In this document: positions 1 to 4,290 of the stretch, piece after piece
Position numbering within the stretch: the stretch's first letter is position 1
Layout of the letters: each line of letters opens with the position of its first letter
From: Candidatus Acetothermia bacterium
GTDB lineage: Bacteria > Bipolaricaulota > Bipolaricaulia > UBA7950
DNA length: 5,850 bases
Direction of reading: 5' to 3'
NCBI GenBank assembly: GCA_003535305.1
Contig: DOHL01000097.1
Span: 568-6,417 of the forward strand
Program-made: the position numbers and the translations under genes
Notes under the pieces: model-generated
What the model saw: only the letters and a program-made list of their open reading frames with translations
Databases searched by the model: none
What the model was told of the DNA's origin: nothing

Positions 1-129
1 ATAATTCCGTGGACGTGGTATTAACACCAATACCCAGACAATATTTCGGTAATTCATCCCAAACGGTGTGAATCATTTTCCCGCGTCATTTAATGATTTG
101 TCATGTCCAAGGGTATTCCTGTGATTGCC
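1..129 (-). pseudogene. Remnant of a second RAYT transposase gene, cut by window edge
   Basis: Downstream of the intact RAYT gene, and overlapping its last codons, the minus strand reads GNHRNTLGHDKSLNDAGK from 129. After an apparent one-base loss in the A run at about 75-78 it continues as MIHTVWDELPKYCLGIGV to the window edge. LNDAGK and the following VWDELP segment are typical of the stretch just before the HUH motif in RAYT proteins (the intact neighbour has LNNAGRVVADEW there). The GNHR start matches residues 2-5 of the intact copy and comes from a shared 12-bp repeat (119-130 and 681-692). The part that should encode the YDYSQAGAYFITICTQNR region is missing. I infer a frameshifted, internally deleted tandem copy. 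Bases 26-67 recur at 2211-2252 with 38 of 42 identical. What lies further left is unseen. Confidence 0.6.
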
Positions 130-694
130 CTGTATGGCGTTGCATATTCGGATTTTCCCGGTCTAATTCCCATTGCAACGGATTATTGGCAGTATATTCC
201 CGGGTGCGGTTAAATTCGTTTTCGTTACGGATAATGTGTTCGTAAAACCCGCGTTGCCAGACAGAGACACCCGGCGTGCCGCGCATTTGATTGATGCGTT
301 TGGTAACGGCGGATTTGAATCCGCGGATTATTGCACCGATGGTTTGTGAAGGTGACCGTAATCTCGGTGTTTCTGGTGTAGGGGCGTATTGCAATACGCC
401 CCTACGGGTTTCGGTGATTACCACAATTCCATGACAATGATTTGGCATGACTACAAATTCGTCCAATTCCACATTCGGTCGCAAATGGGGAGTATTTTGC
501 CACTCGTCGGCAACAACCCGCCCCGCATTATTTAACACCATTTGATCATTCACAATATCTCCAAATAAACATTTCCGATTCTGCGTGCAAATGGTGATAA
601 AATACGCCCCGGCCTGCGAATAATCGTATTCCTGTAGCCTAATTGACCGCCGGTTTTTACCGGCGCTTTTGCCTATTGTTCTGTGATTGCCCAT
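101..694 (-). CDS. REP-associated tyrosine transposase (RAYT), Y1/HUH family
   Basis: The protein has 197 residues and is apparently intact. It is a single-strand DNA endonuclease/transposase of the IS200-like Y1 family, RAYT type. The N-terminal segment (about residues 18-45, RLQEYDYSQAGAYFITICTQ) is the family's signature first strand. The HUH motif is PNHCHGI with metal-binding H86 and H88. The nucleophilic tyrosine is best assigned to Y167 in REYTANNPLQW, by analogy with the E. coli RAYT. Residues 97-106 (RRGVLQYAPT) are encoded by a perfect 28-bp palindrome, placed in the variable loop after the HUH motif. RAYT proteins process REP hairpins and are usually domesticated single genes rather than self-mobile IS. 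The ATG at 694 has no clear ribosome binding site and lies in an 18-bp tandem duplication, so the start is uncertain. The last 18 or so residues (after ENPN) are not family-like and run into the neighbouring remnant. Confidence 0.9.
   Translation of the reverse strand: MGNHRTIGKSAGKNRRSIRLQEYDYSQAGAYFITICTQNRKCLFGDIVNDQMVLNNAGRVVADEWQNTPHLRPNVELDEFVVMPNHCHGIVVITETRRGVLQYAPTPETPRLRSPSQTIGAIIRGFKSAVTKRINQMRGTPGVSVWQRGFYEHIIRNENEFNRTREYTANNPLQWELDRENPNMQRHTGQSQEYPWT
119..130. repeat. 12-bp direct repeat, partner at 681-692
   Basis: CTGTGATTGCCC occurs here and again at 681-692, at the two ends of the intact RAYT gene. Both copies encode GNHR in the minus-strand frame that matches a RAYT start. 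The simplest reading is that the left copy is the start region of the second, damaged RAYT gene rather than a target-site duplication. Confidence 0.55.
378..405. repeat. Perfect 28-bp REP-like palindrome inside RAYT gene
   Basis: The two 14-base arms, GTAGGGGCGTATTG and its exact reverse complement, abut with no spacer. The identical 28 bp is found at 2173-2200. It sits inside the RAYT coding sequence and keeps the frame open. Each strand starts with GTAG, the tetranucleotide described at the foot of REP hairpins bound by RAYT proteins. The flanks of the two copies differ, and no target duplication is visible. Confidence 0.9.
648..670 (+). other. GC hairpin followed by a short T run (terminator-like) in RAYT start codons
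   Basis: Arms of 7 bp (CGCCGGT at 648-654 and ACCGGCG at 659-665) enclose a TTTT loop and are followed by CTTTT on the plus strand. The form is that of a weak intrinsic terminator pointing rightward, but no plus-strand gene precedes it. It overlaps codons about 11-16 of the RAYT gene. It may instead be a hairpin near the end of the element that the transposase recognises. Confidence 0.35.
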
Positions 695-703
695 TGTTCT
701 GTG
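669..703 (-). repeat. 18-bp tandem duplication across the RAYT start codon
   Basis: Two copies of a 17-base unit, 669-685 and 687-703, lie at an 18-base period and differ only at 674/692 (T versus C). The unit nearer upp carries the ATG; the other has ATA at the same place. The duplication therefore gives residues GNHRT followed by a near repeat of the same codons. Confidence 0.8.
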
Positions 704-719
704 TCAGTGATCCGGGCAG

Positions 720-800
720 CCCCGTGCAGTTCCCTGCCTTCGCAGGCCTGTCCCTGCGCAGGCAGGGAGACATGCCTACTTCACGGGGAATCGCCCCTAC
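720..800. repeat. Compound REP-like hairpin between upp and RAYT
   Basis: A long stem has 16-base arms at 731-746 and 753-768 with one mismatch and a 6-base loop (CCTGTC). An outer 7-bp pair, CCCCGTG (720-726) with CACGGGG (782-788), can close around it. The right edge, CGCCCCTAC at 792-800, reads GTAGGGGCG on the minus strand, the same nine bases that begin the 28-bp palindromes. It begins 11 bases beyond the upp stop codon and occupies the whole upp-RAYT gap. It may act as an imperfect transcript terminator or stabiliser for upp, but no T run follows it. I take it as a second type of RAYT-linked repeat. Confidence 0.75.
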
Positions 801-811
801 AATGACGATAA

Positions 812-1435
812 TTACGTCCCAAAGATTCGATCGCCGGCGTCTCCTAACCCAGGCAAGATATAGCCGCGGCCATCAAGCTCCCGATCGATGGCAGCGGTAT
901 ATATAGGCACATCTCCATGGGTGGTTGTAAATGTTTCTATTCCAGCGGGAGAGGCGACCAGGCAGAGAAATTGTATTGTTTTTCCACCTGCCTCTTTGAT
1001 CAGATCGATACCTGCCACAGCACTTCTGCCGGTAGCGAGCATCGGATCGACAACGATTATCTGCGCCCGCGGTAATCCTGCGGGTAATTTGCTGTAATAT
1101 TCAACCGGCATGAGCGAATCAGGCTCGCGGTAGATGCCGATATGGCCGACTTTAGCCTGGGGAATCAAGCTCAACACGCTGTGGAGCATGCCTGAGCCTG
1201 CGCGGAGGATAGAGACGAGCACGACATCGGTCTCAAGGACTTTGCCTTGTGTCCATTCCAGCGGAGTCTCTGTCTCCACTTCTTTTAATGGATAGTTACG
1301 CGTGATCTCGTAAACCATCAACGCGGTCAGTTCTTCCAACAGAAGGCGAAAATTGTGGTTACTCGTCCTCTTATTCCGCATCAGGGTGAGTTTGTTTTGA
1401 ATCAATGGGTGATCGAGAACGTGTAAGCTGTCCAT
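812..1435 (-). CDS. upp: Uracil phosphoribosyltransferase
   Basis: This cytosolic pyrimidine-salvage enzyme converts uracil and PRPP to UMP and pyrophosphate. The 207 residues match the usual family length of about 208. The PRPP-binding loop is VVDPMLATGRSA (128-139), with ILRAG (76-80) upstream. The C-terminal YILPGLGDAGDRIFGT (192-207) is the uracil-binding signature of the family. ATG at 1435 is supported by N-terminal homology (HVLDHPLIQNKLTLMRNKRT) and by AGGA four bases upstream. The stop of the upstream peroxidase gene lies only 8 bases before this start, so the two are almost certainly co-transcribed and perhaps translationally coupled. A REP-like hairpin follows the stop. There is no sign of damage. 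Confidence 0.97.
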   Translation of the reverse strand: MDSLHVLDHPLIQNKLTLMRNKRTSNHNFRLLLEELTALMVYEITRNYPLKEVETETPLEWTQGKVLETDVVLVSILRAGSGMLHSVLSLIPQAKVGHIGIYREPDSLMPVEYYSKLPAGLPRAQIIVVDPMLATGRSAVAGIDLIKEAGGKTIQFLCLVASPAGIETFTTTHGDVPIYTAAIDRELDGRGYILPGLGDAGDRIFGT

Positions 1436-1443
1436 TTTATCCT

Positions 1444-2010
1444 TTATGTGATGGGAAGAGAGTCAGGTTCACAAGTAGTCTTGTAATCATCTTCCAGTTC
1501 AACTCCTAAGCCGAGAGCGATCCGATTTACAAAGTTGAAATAAGCCGTTACCAAGGTGAGATCAAGAATCTCCCGGTCAGGCAGGCCGACAGAGCGCAAG
1601 GCGGCCATCTCTTTTTCTGTCTTGTCGGGGGAGAGAGTAAGCTGTTTGGCAAAAGAGAGTATTGCTTGTTCTCTTGCGGAAAGATGGTGAAAATCATCGC
1701 AGGCGGAGGCAATCTCTTCCCCAGAGACGCCGAGGCGCCGCAGATGTTCTTTGTGATGCGTGATGCAATATTCACATTGATTGCTCGTTGAAACCGCCAC
1801 TGCTATTAACTCCCGTTCGCGGCGCGACAATGGAGAAGGGTCGAAGATCAGGGTTTGGTAAAGATGGAGATGGGCTTTGAGCGCCGGTGGTGACAGAGAA
1901 TGGACAGCGAGTATATTCGCCACACCTCCGCGGCTCAGTTGTATCCGATCATAGATAGTTTTGAGCGGGCCGTCGGCTTCTTGTTCGGAAATCATTTTAA
2001 TACGGGCCAT
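1444..2010 (-). CDS. Carboxymuconolactone decarboxylase/AhpD-like peroxidase-related protein
   Basis: This 188-residue all-helical protein belongs to the AhpD-like superfamily (CMD domain), most like the group named peroxidase-related enzyme. The redox centre is CEYCITHH, with C79, C82 and H86. E67 lies twelve residues before C79, as in the E-x11-C-x-x-C-x3-H arrangement of AhpD. The protein would act in the cytosol as a thiol-dependent peroxidase or disulfide-relay partner; its true substrate is unknown. A second helical segment (about 110-172) ends the domain. ATG at 2010 has a strong Shine-Dalgarno, AAGAGGTG, four bases upstream, plus a second purine box at 2024-2030. It is the first gene of a pair with upp. 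A candidate promoter lies about 80 bases upstream, at the edge of a RAYT remnant. The function is inferred from family alone. Confidence 0.88.
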   Translation of the reverse strand: MARIKMISEQEADGPLKTIYDRIQLSRGGVANILAVHSLSPPALKAHLHLYQTLIFDPSPLSRRERELIAVAVSTSNQCEYCITHHKEHLRRLGVSGEEIASACDDFHHLSAREQAILSFAKQLTLSPDKTEKEMAALRSVGLPDREILDLTLVTAYFNFVNRIALGLGVELEDDYKTTCEPDSLPIT

Positions 2011-2014
2011 TGTT

Positions 2015-2022
2015 CACCTCTT
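2015..2022 (-). promoter_or_regulatory. Ribosome binding site of the peroxidase-related gene
   Basis: AAGAGGTG lies four bases before the ATG at 2010, which fixes that start. A second purine-rich box, AAAGGAG, is at 2024-2030. Confidence 0.7.
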
Positions 2023-2087
2023 GCTCCTTTACCAGGGTTGATCTCATCATGATGACGTCTCTCCTTTCTGCTTCTCGATTTTCAAAT

Positions 2088-2116
2088 ATTCTACTGTTCT
2101 CAAACAGAAAAGGCAA
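2088..2116 (-). promoter_or_regulatory. Candidate sigma-70-type promoter for peroxidase-upp pair
   Basis: On the minus strand there is TTGCCT (2111-2116, four of six to consensus), a 17-base spacer, and TAGAAT (2088-2093, five of six). Transcription would start near 2080 and leave a leader of about 70 bases. The spacer contains a small dyad, CTGTT-N4-AACAG (2094-2107), which could be an operator. The leader holds a perfect 12-bp palindrome, TCATCATGATGA (2044-2055). Both small dyads could be chance. The promoter abuts the RAYT remnant, which ends close to 2120. Confidence 0.5.
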
Positions 2117-2119
2117 TTT

Positions 2120-2312
2120 TGCGTGCAAATGGTGATAAAATAGGCCCCTGGCCTGCGAATAATCGTATTCCCGTAGGGGCGTATTGCAATACGCCCCTAC
2201 AACAATCGATACCAATGCCCGGATAATATTTCGGTAATTCATCCCAAACAGTCTAATTCCCATTGCAACGTATTATTGGCAATATATTCCCGGGTGCGGT
2301 TAAATTCGTTTT
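2120..2312 (-). pseudogene. Scrambled RAYT remnant (three gene pieces plus palindrome)
   Basis: Three pieces match the left RAYT locus in the same orientation but in a different order. Bases 2120-2176 match 582-637, the N-terminal codons of the intact gene, with two substitutions and one inserted base that shifts the frame. Bases 2211-2252 match 26-67, the VWDELPKYYPGIG segment, at 38 of 42. Bases 2251-2312 match 161-222, the C-terminal codons, at 60 of 62. Read in the gene's direction, the C-terminal piece comes first, then the middle piece, then the palindrome, then the N-terminal piece. No intact transposase can be made. The C-terminal piece is in frame with dcd and now supplies that gene's 3' end. 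Confidence 0.85.
2173..2200. repeat. Second copy of the 28-bp REP-like palindrome
   Basis: This copy is identical over all 28 bases to 378-405. Its first four bases, GTAG, are also the last bases of the match to the RAYT N-terminal codons (634-637), so the junction falls on that tetranucleotide. It lies in the dcd to peroxidase interval and could form a hairpin in RNA. No T run follows on either strand, so it is not a standard terminator. Confidence 0.9.
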
Positions 2313-2946
2313 GTTTTGGTTTCTGGTCCGTCTTCTCAGCTGATTTTTCAGCTGCGATACGCGACATCAGAATTCCCGGCTGATCCTGGTATAATCCTCC
2401 CTTGTTATTGTAACTGATATCGGGCTGCTCGCCTGTAAAGAAGATTATTTGGGCGATCCCTTCTCCGGCGTATAATTTGGCGGGTAGGGGTGTGGTGTTA
2501 GAGATTTCAATCGTCAAGATTCCGCGCCATCCAGGTTCAAGAGGAGTGATATTGACGATGATCCCGCAGCGGGCATAGGTCGACTTTCCCAGACAGATTC
2601 CGATCGTATCGTCAGGAATGGAAAAGTGTTCCAAAGAGCGCGTAAGCACGAATCCATGCGGTGGAACGAGAAACGAGTCAGCGGTGAAATAATCGGTGAA
2701 GAGTTCGTGCGGCGGATTCTTCGGGTCCATGATCGGCCTCTCCAACAGAGGGAGGGATTCCAACTGGGTGAGTTTAGACGGCGAGATCGCTTTGAATTCT
2801 TCTCCCAGGCGTATATCGTAGCCGAAACTGGATGTGCCGAAGCTGATCGCTTTATTCTCTTCTATCCTTCTGATCTGTTTTGGTTCAAAAGGGGTTATCA
2901 TTCCTGCTTGACATAGTTTCACTATCTGTCGGTCACTTAAAATCAT
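2239..2946 (-). CDS. dcd: dCTP deaminase with RAYT-derived C-terminal tail
   Basis: The enzyme deaminates dCTP to dUTP, feeding dUMP for thymidylate synthesis; it is a cytosolic trimer of the dUTPase fold. From the chosen ATG (2946) it has 235 residues against about 190 usual. The core is MILSDRQI, then TSSFGYDIRLGEEF (38-51), GKSTYARCGI (120-129) and TIEISNTTPLPAKLYAGEGIAQ (145-166). By alignment with E. coli Dcd, S122, R126 and E147 are the catalytic residues. Whether it also hydrolyses dUTP (Dcd-Dut type) cannot be told. The family core ends near residue 197 (GILMSRI). Residues 198-212 are a charged tail. Residues 213-232 match RAYT residues 159-178 at 18 of 20, in frame, and the stop follows at 2241-2239. 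AGGAG eight bases upstream fixes the start and excludes the longer frame beginning at 3012. It lies 25 bases after thyX, in the same operon. Confidence 0.93.
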   Translation of the reverse strand: MILSDRQIVKLCQAGMITPFEPKQIRRIEENKAISFGTSSFGYDIRLGEEFKAISPSKLTQLESLPLLERPIMDPKNPPHELFTDYFTADSFLVPPHGFVLTRSLEHFSIPDDTIGICLGKSTYARCGIIVNITPLEPGWRGILTIEISNTTPLPAKLYAGEGIAQIIFFTGEQPDISYNNKGGLYQDQPGILMSRIAAEKSAEKTDQKPKQNEFNRTREYIANNTLQWELDCLG

Positions 2947-2954
2947 TTGGTTTT

Positions 2955-2959
2955 CTCCT
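2955..2959 (-). promoter_or_regulatory. Ribosome binding site deciding the dcd start
   Basis: AGGAG lies eight bases before the ATG at 2946, and the MILSDRQI start matches the family. An in-frame start at 3012 would overlap the end of thyX and add 22 residues without homology. Confidence 0.85.
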
Positions 2960-2971
2960 GATTGGAAATAT

Positions 2972-3571
2972 TTACCGTATTCGAGTGCTGTCTGCGAGGT
3001 CTTGAAATACAACTGGCGCAGCAGCGACCAAAAAGGTCAAAATCTCGTTGAGCAGTTCTTTGATCTCCCATTGCGCATGAGGGTTTAACCCTCGTTTTTC
3101 GATCACTTCACGCCAAGCGCGAAAATTTCCTGCGACCATAATTCGTGTCGGAGTTCCGATAGGTAGAATAAAGCGTGCGTCTTCTTTTGGAATTCCACTT
3201 GCAACCATCTCCTGATAAAGAGCGAGCGCATTATCAGCCAATTCTTTCATCTTTACGTTGTAGGGAGGAGAGGCTGCCACTGAGGGAGGAATTATATGAT
3301 CCCCCATTGGTCCAACATAACGCAGCGACTCTTGGACAAAGGAGAGATGGCGATGGCGTACCAATTGATGAGTGCAGGCACGGCTGATTCCTTCGATCAG
3401 AAATGTGGCCGTTGCCGCCTCAAGGACAGAGAAGTGCCCCCAATTGACAAGTTTCTGTACCAACTCTTTGTCTGAGGAGAGATTGCTCTCTTCTGACCGA
3501 TGGCTGACCCGCGCTGCTTTTGCGATCAGCACGAGCGGGTTTTCCGTGATATCCACAACTGTTATTTGCAT
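2972..3571 (-). CDS. thyX: Flavin-dependent thymidylate synthase
   Basis: ThyX methylates dUMP to dTMP using methylene-tetrahydrofolate, FAD and NADPH, and replaces ThyA in many bacteria. The ThyX signature RHR-x7-S is present as R72-H73-R74 to S82 (RHRHLSFVQES), followed by LRY. H46 in GHFSVLE, DARFILP (131-137) and the C-terminal RGLNPHAQWEI (160-170) also fit the family. I place the start at ATG 3571, giving 199 residues, because GAGTG lies about six bases upstream and the protein begins MQITVVD. A GTG at 3580 would add three residues. Seventy-four bases separate it from rbfA, with a heptamer tandem repeat in the gap. The dcd gene follows after 25 bases, which couples dUMP supply with its use. 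Confidence 0.96.
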   Translation of the reverse strand: MQITVVDITENPLVLIAKAARVSHRSEESNLSSDKELVQKLVNWGHFSVLEAATATFLIEGISRACTHQLVRHRHLSFVQESLRYVGPMGDHIIPPSVAASPPYNVKMKELADNALALYQEMVASGIPKEDARFILPIGTPTRIMVAGNFRAWREVIEKRGLNPHAQWEIKELLNEILTFLVAAAPVVFQDLADSTRIR

Positions 3572-3602
3572 TGTAATCACTCTAAAGTAGATCTATTTTC
3601 TT

Positions 3603-3637
3603 AACTTCGTTCCTTTTTCCTCGTTCCTCGCACCTCG
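3603..3637 (-). repeat. Heptamer tandem repeat in the rbfA-thyX gap
   Basis: Five adjoining 7-base units occupy these 35 bases. On the minus strand they read CGAGGTG, CGAGGAA, CGAGGAA, AAAGGAA and CGAAGTT: two identical and three diverged. In the transcript this is a purine-only tract apart from single C, T or U positions, with several GAGG/AGGA cores. It ends 31 bases before the thyX ATG, too far to be its ribosome binding site. It could be a dispersed microsatellite-like repeat or an unstructured translational enhancer. Confidence 0.7.
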
Positions 3638-3645
3638 AATCTTCT

Positions 3646-3996
3646 TTACTCTTGATCCCGACGGAATATCTCTTCCATCCATAATGCCGTCTCTACTGTC
3701 TCATCGAGGACAAAGTGTAATTCCGGGATATGGCGGAGTGAGATCCGTTGTGCCAGCATGCTGCGAAAGAATCCTTTCTTCGCTTGGAGTAGGGATATAA
3801 CCGCTGCTTTCTCTTTTACTCCTTTGAAAATGGAGATGTATACTTTGGCGTGACGAAGATTGCGGGTGAGTTTCACTGCCATTACCGTAGGAAAAGCATC
3901 CTTAATCGCCTTGTCGCGCACTTCAAATTCCAGAATATCGCTTAACGACCGCTCGATCTCACTCTGGATCCTCGCCGAACTATGACTATAGTTCAT
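3646..3996 (-). CDS. rbfA: Ribosome-binding factor A
   Basis: RbfA binds the immature 30S subunit near 16S helix 1/44 and assists late maturation; it is needed for growth in the cold in E. coli. The 116 residues fit the family. It has the single type II KH-like domain: an N-terminal helix (RIQSEIERSLSDIL, 9-22), the strand VMAVKLTRNLRHAKVYISIF (38-57), the helix-kink-helix QAKKGFFRSMLAQRI (71-85) and the signature LRHIPELHFVLDE (87-99). The kink reads AKKG, not the usual AxG, so the alanine is displaced by one place. Its ATG overlaps the DUF503 stop in an ATGA arrangement, so translation is probably coupled. Confidence 0.94.
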   Translation of the reverse strand: MNYSHSSARIQSEIERSLSDILEFEVRDKAIKDAFPTVMAVKLTRNLRHAKVYISIFKGVKEKAAVISLLQAKKGFFRSMLAQRISLRHIPELHFVLDETVETALWMEEIFRRDQE

Positions 3997-4277
3997 AATA
4001 TCTCTACTTTCCAGTCTTCCAAATAATAATCGCGCTGATTACCGTTCAATTTGCCGGCTAACTTGGTAAGAAACGAAGTGGTTATGCGCGCATCGTTGGA
4101 AATATAGCCGATCTTCAGTGTGGTCTGCGTGAGATCATCTTGGTCGGCGATTTCAGCGACAGAGACATTTTTAACGGTCTGAATTTTGTGGATGAGGTGT
4201 TTGACAAGGGATCGCTTCTCTTTTAGAGAGGCGATTCCATACAGATGGAGATGGAGGGTCAGAATGCCGATCCGCAT
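3993..4277 (-). CDS. DUF503 family protein, YlxP-like
   Basis: This small 94-residue protein belongs to the family of B. subtilis YlxP, whose gene lies between infB and rbfA just as here. Family marks are the first strand MRIGILTLHLHL, then SLKEKRSLVKHLI (17-29) and NVSVAEIADQDD (37-48). The biochemical role is not established. Position and conservation suggest a link to translation or ribosome assembly. Thirteen bases separate it from infB, and only a weak purine box (GAGA) precedes the ATG, so it may rely on translational coupling. Its stop overlaps the rbfA start by four bases. The symbol ylxP would be by synteny only and is left out. Confidence 0.88.
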   Translation of the reverse strand: MRIGILTLHLHLYGIASLKEKRSLVKHLIHKIQTVKNVSVAEIADQDDLTQTTLKIGYISNDARITTSFLTKLAGKLNGNQRDYYLEDWKVEIL

Positions 4278-4290
4278 GCGTTTTCTCGTT

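Noticed and set aside
119..692. 12-bp repeats at 119-130 and 681-692 as a target-site duplication of a mobile element
   Set aside because: Both lie within coding sequence of RAYT type and encode GNHR in the same relative place, so shared gene ancestry explains them better.
643..906. Plus-strand open frame across the RAYT start, hairpin and upp end
   Set aside because: It consists of repeat DNA and antisense upp codons, has no homology I recognise, and lies opposite two real genes.
2094..2107. LexA box in the peroxidase promoter
   Set aside because: The half sites are CTGT-N6-ACAG; the enterobacterial box needs eight bases between them and the Bacillus-type motif is absent.
2173..2200. Intrinsic terminator between dcd and the peroxidase gene
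   Set aside because: The hairpin is strong but no T run follows on either strand, and the same sequence is found inside a coding region.
1997..2263. Minus-strand open frame of 88 codons between the peroxidase gene and dcd
   Set aside because: It is an accidental frame through the RAYT remnant (it contains a frameshifted REYDYSQA stretch) and overlaps both neighbours.
2944..3012. Longer dcd start at 3012
   Set aside because: It would overlap the end of thyX, adds residues without family match, and AGGAG stands at the right distance from ATG 2946.
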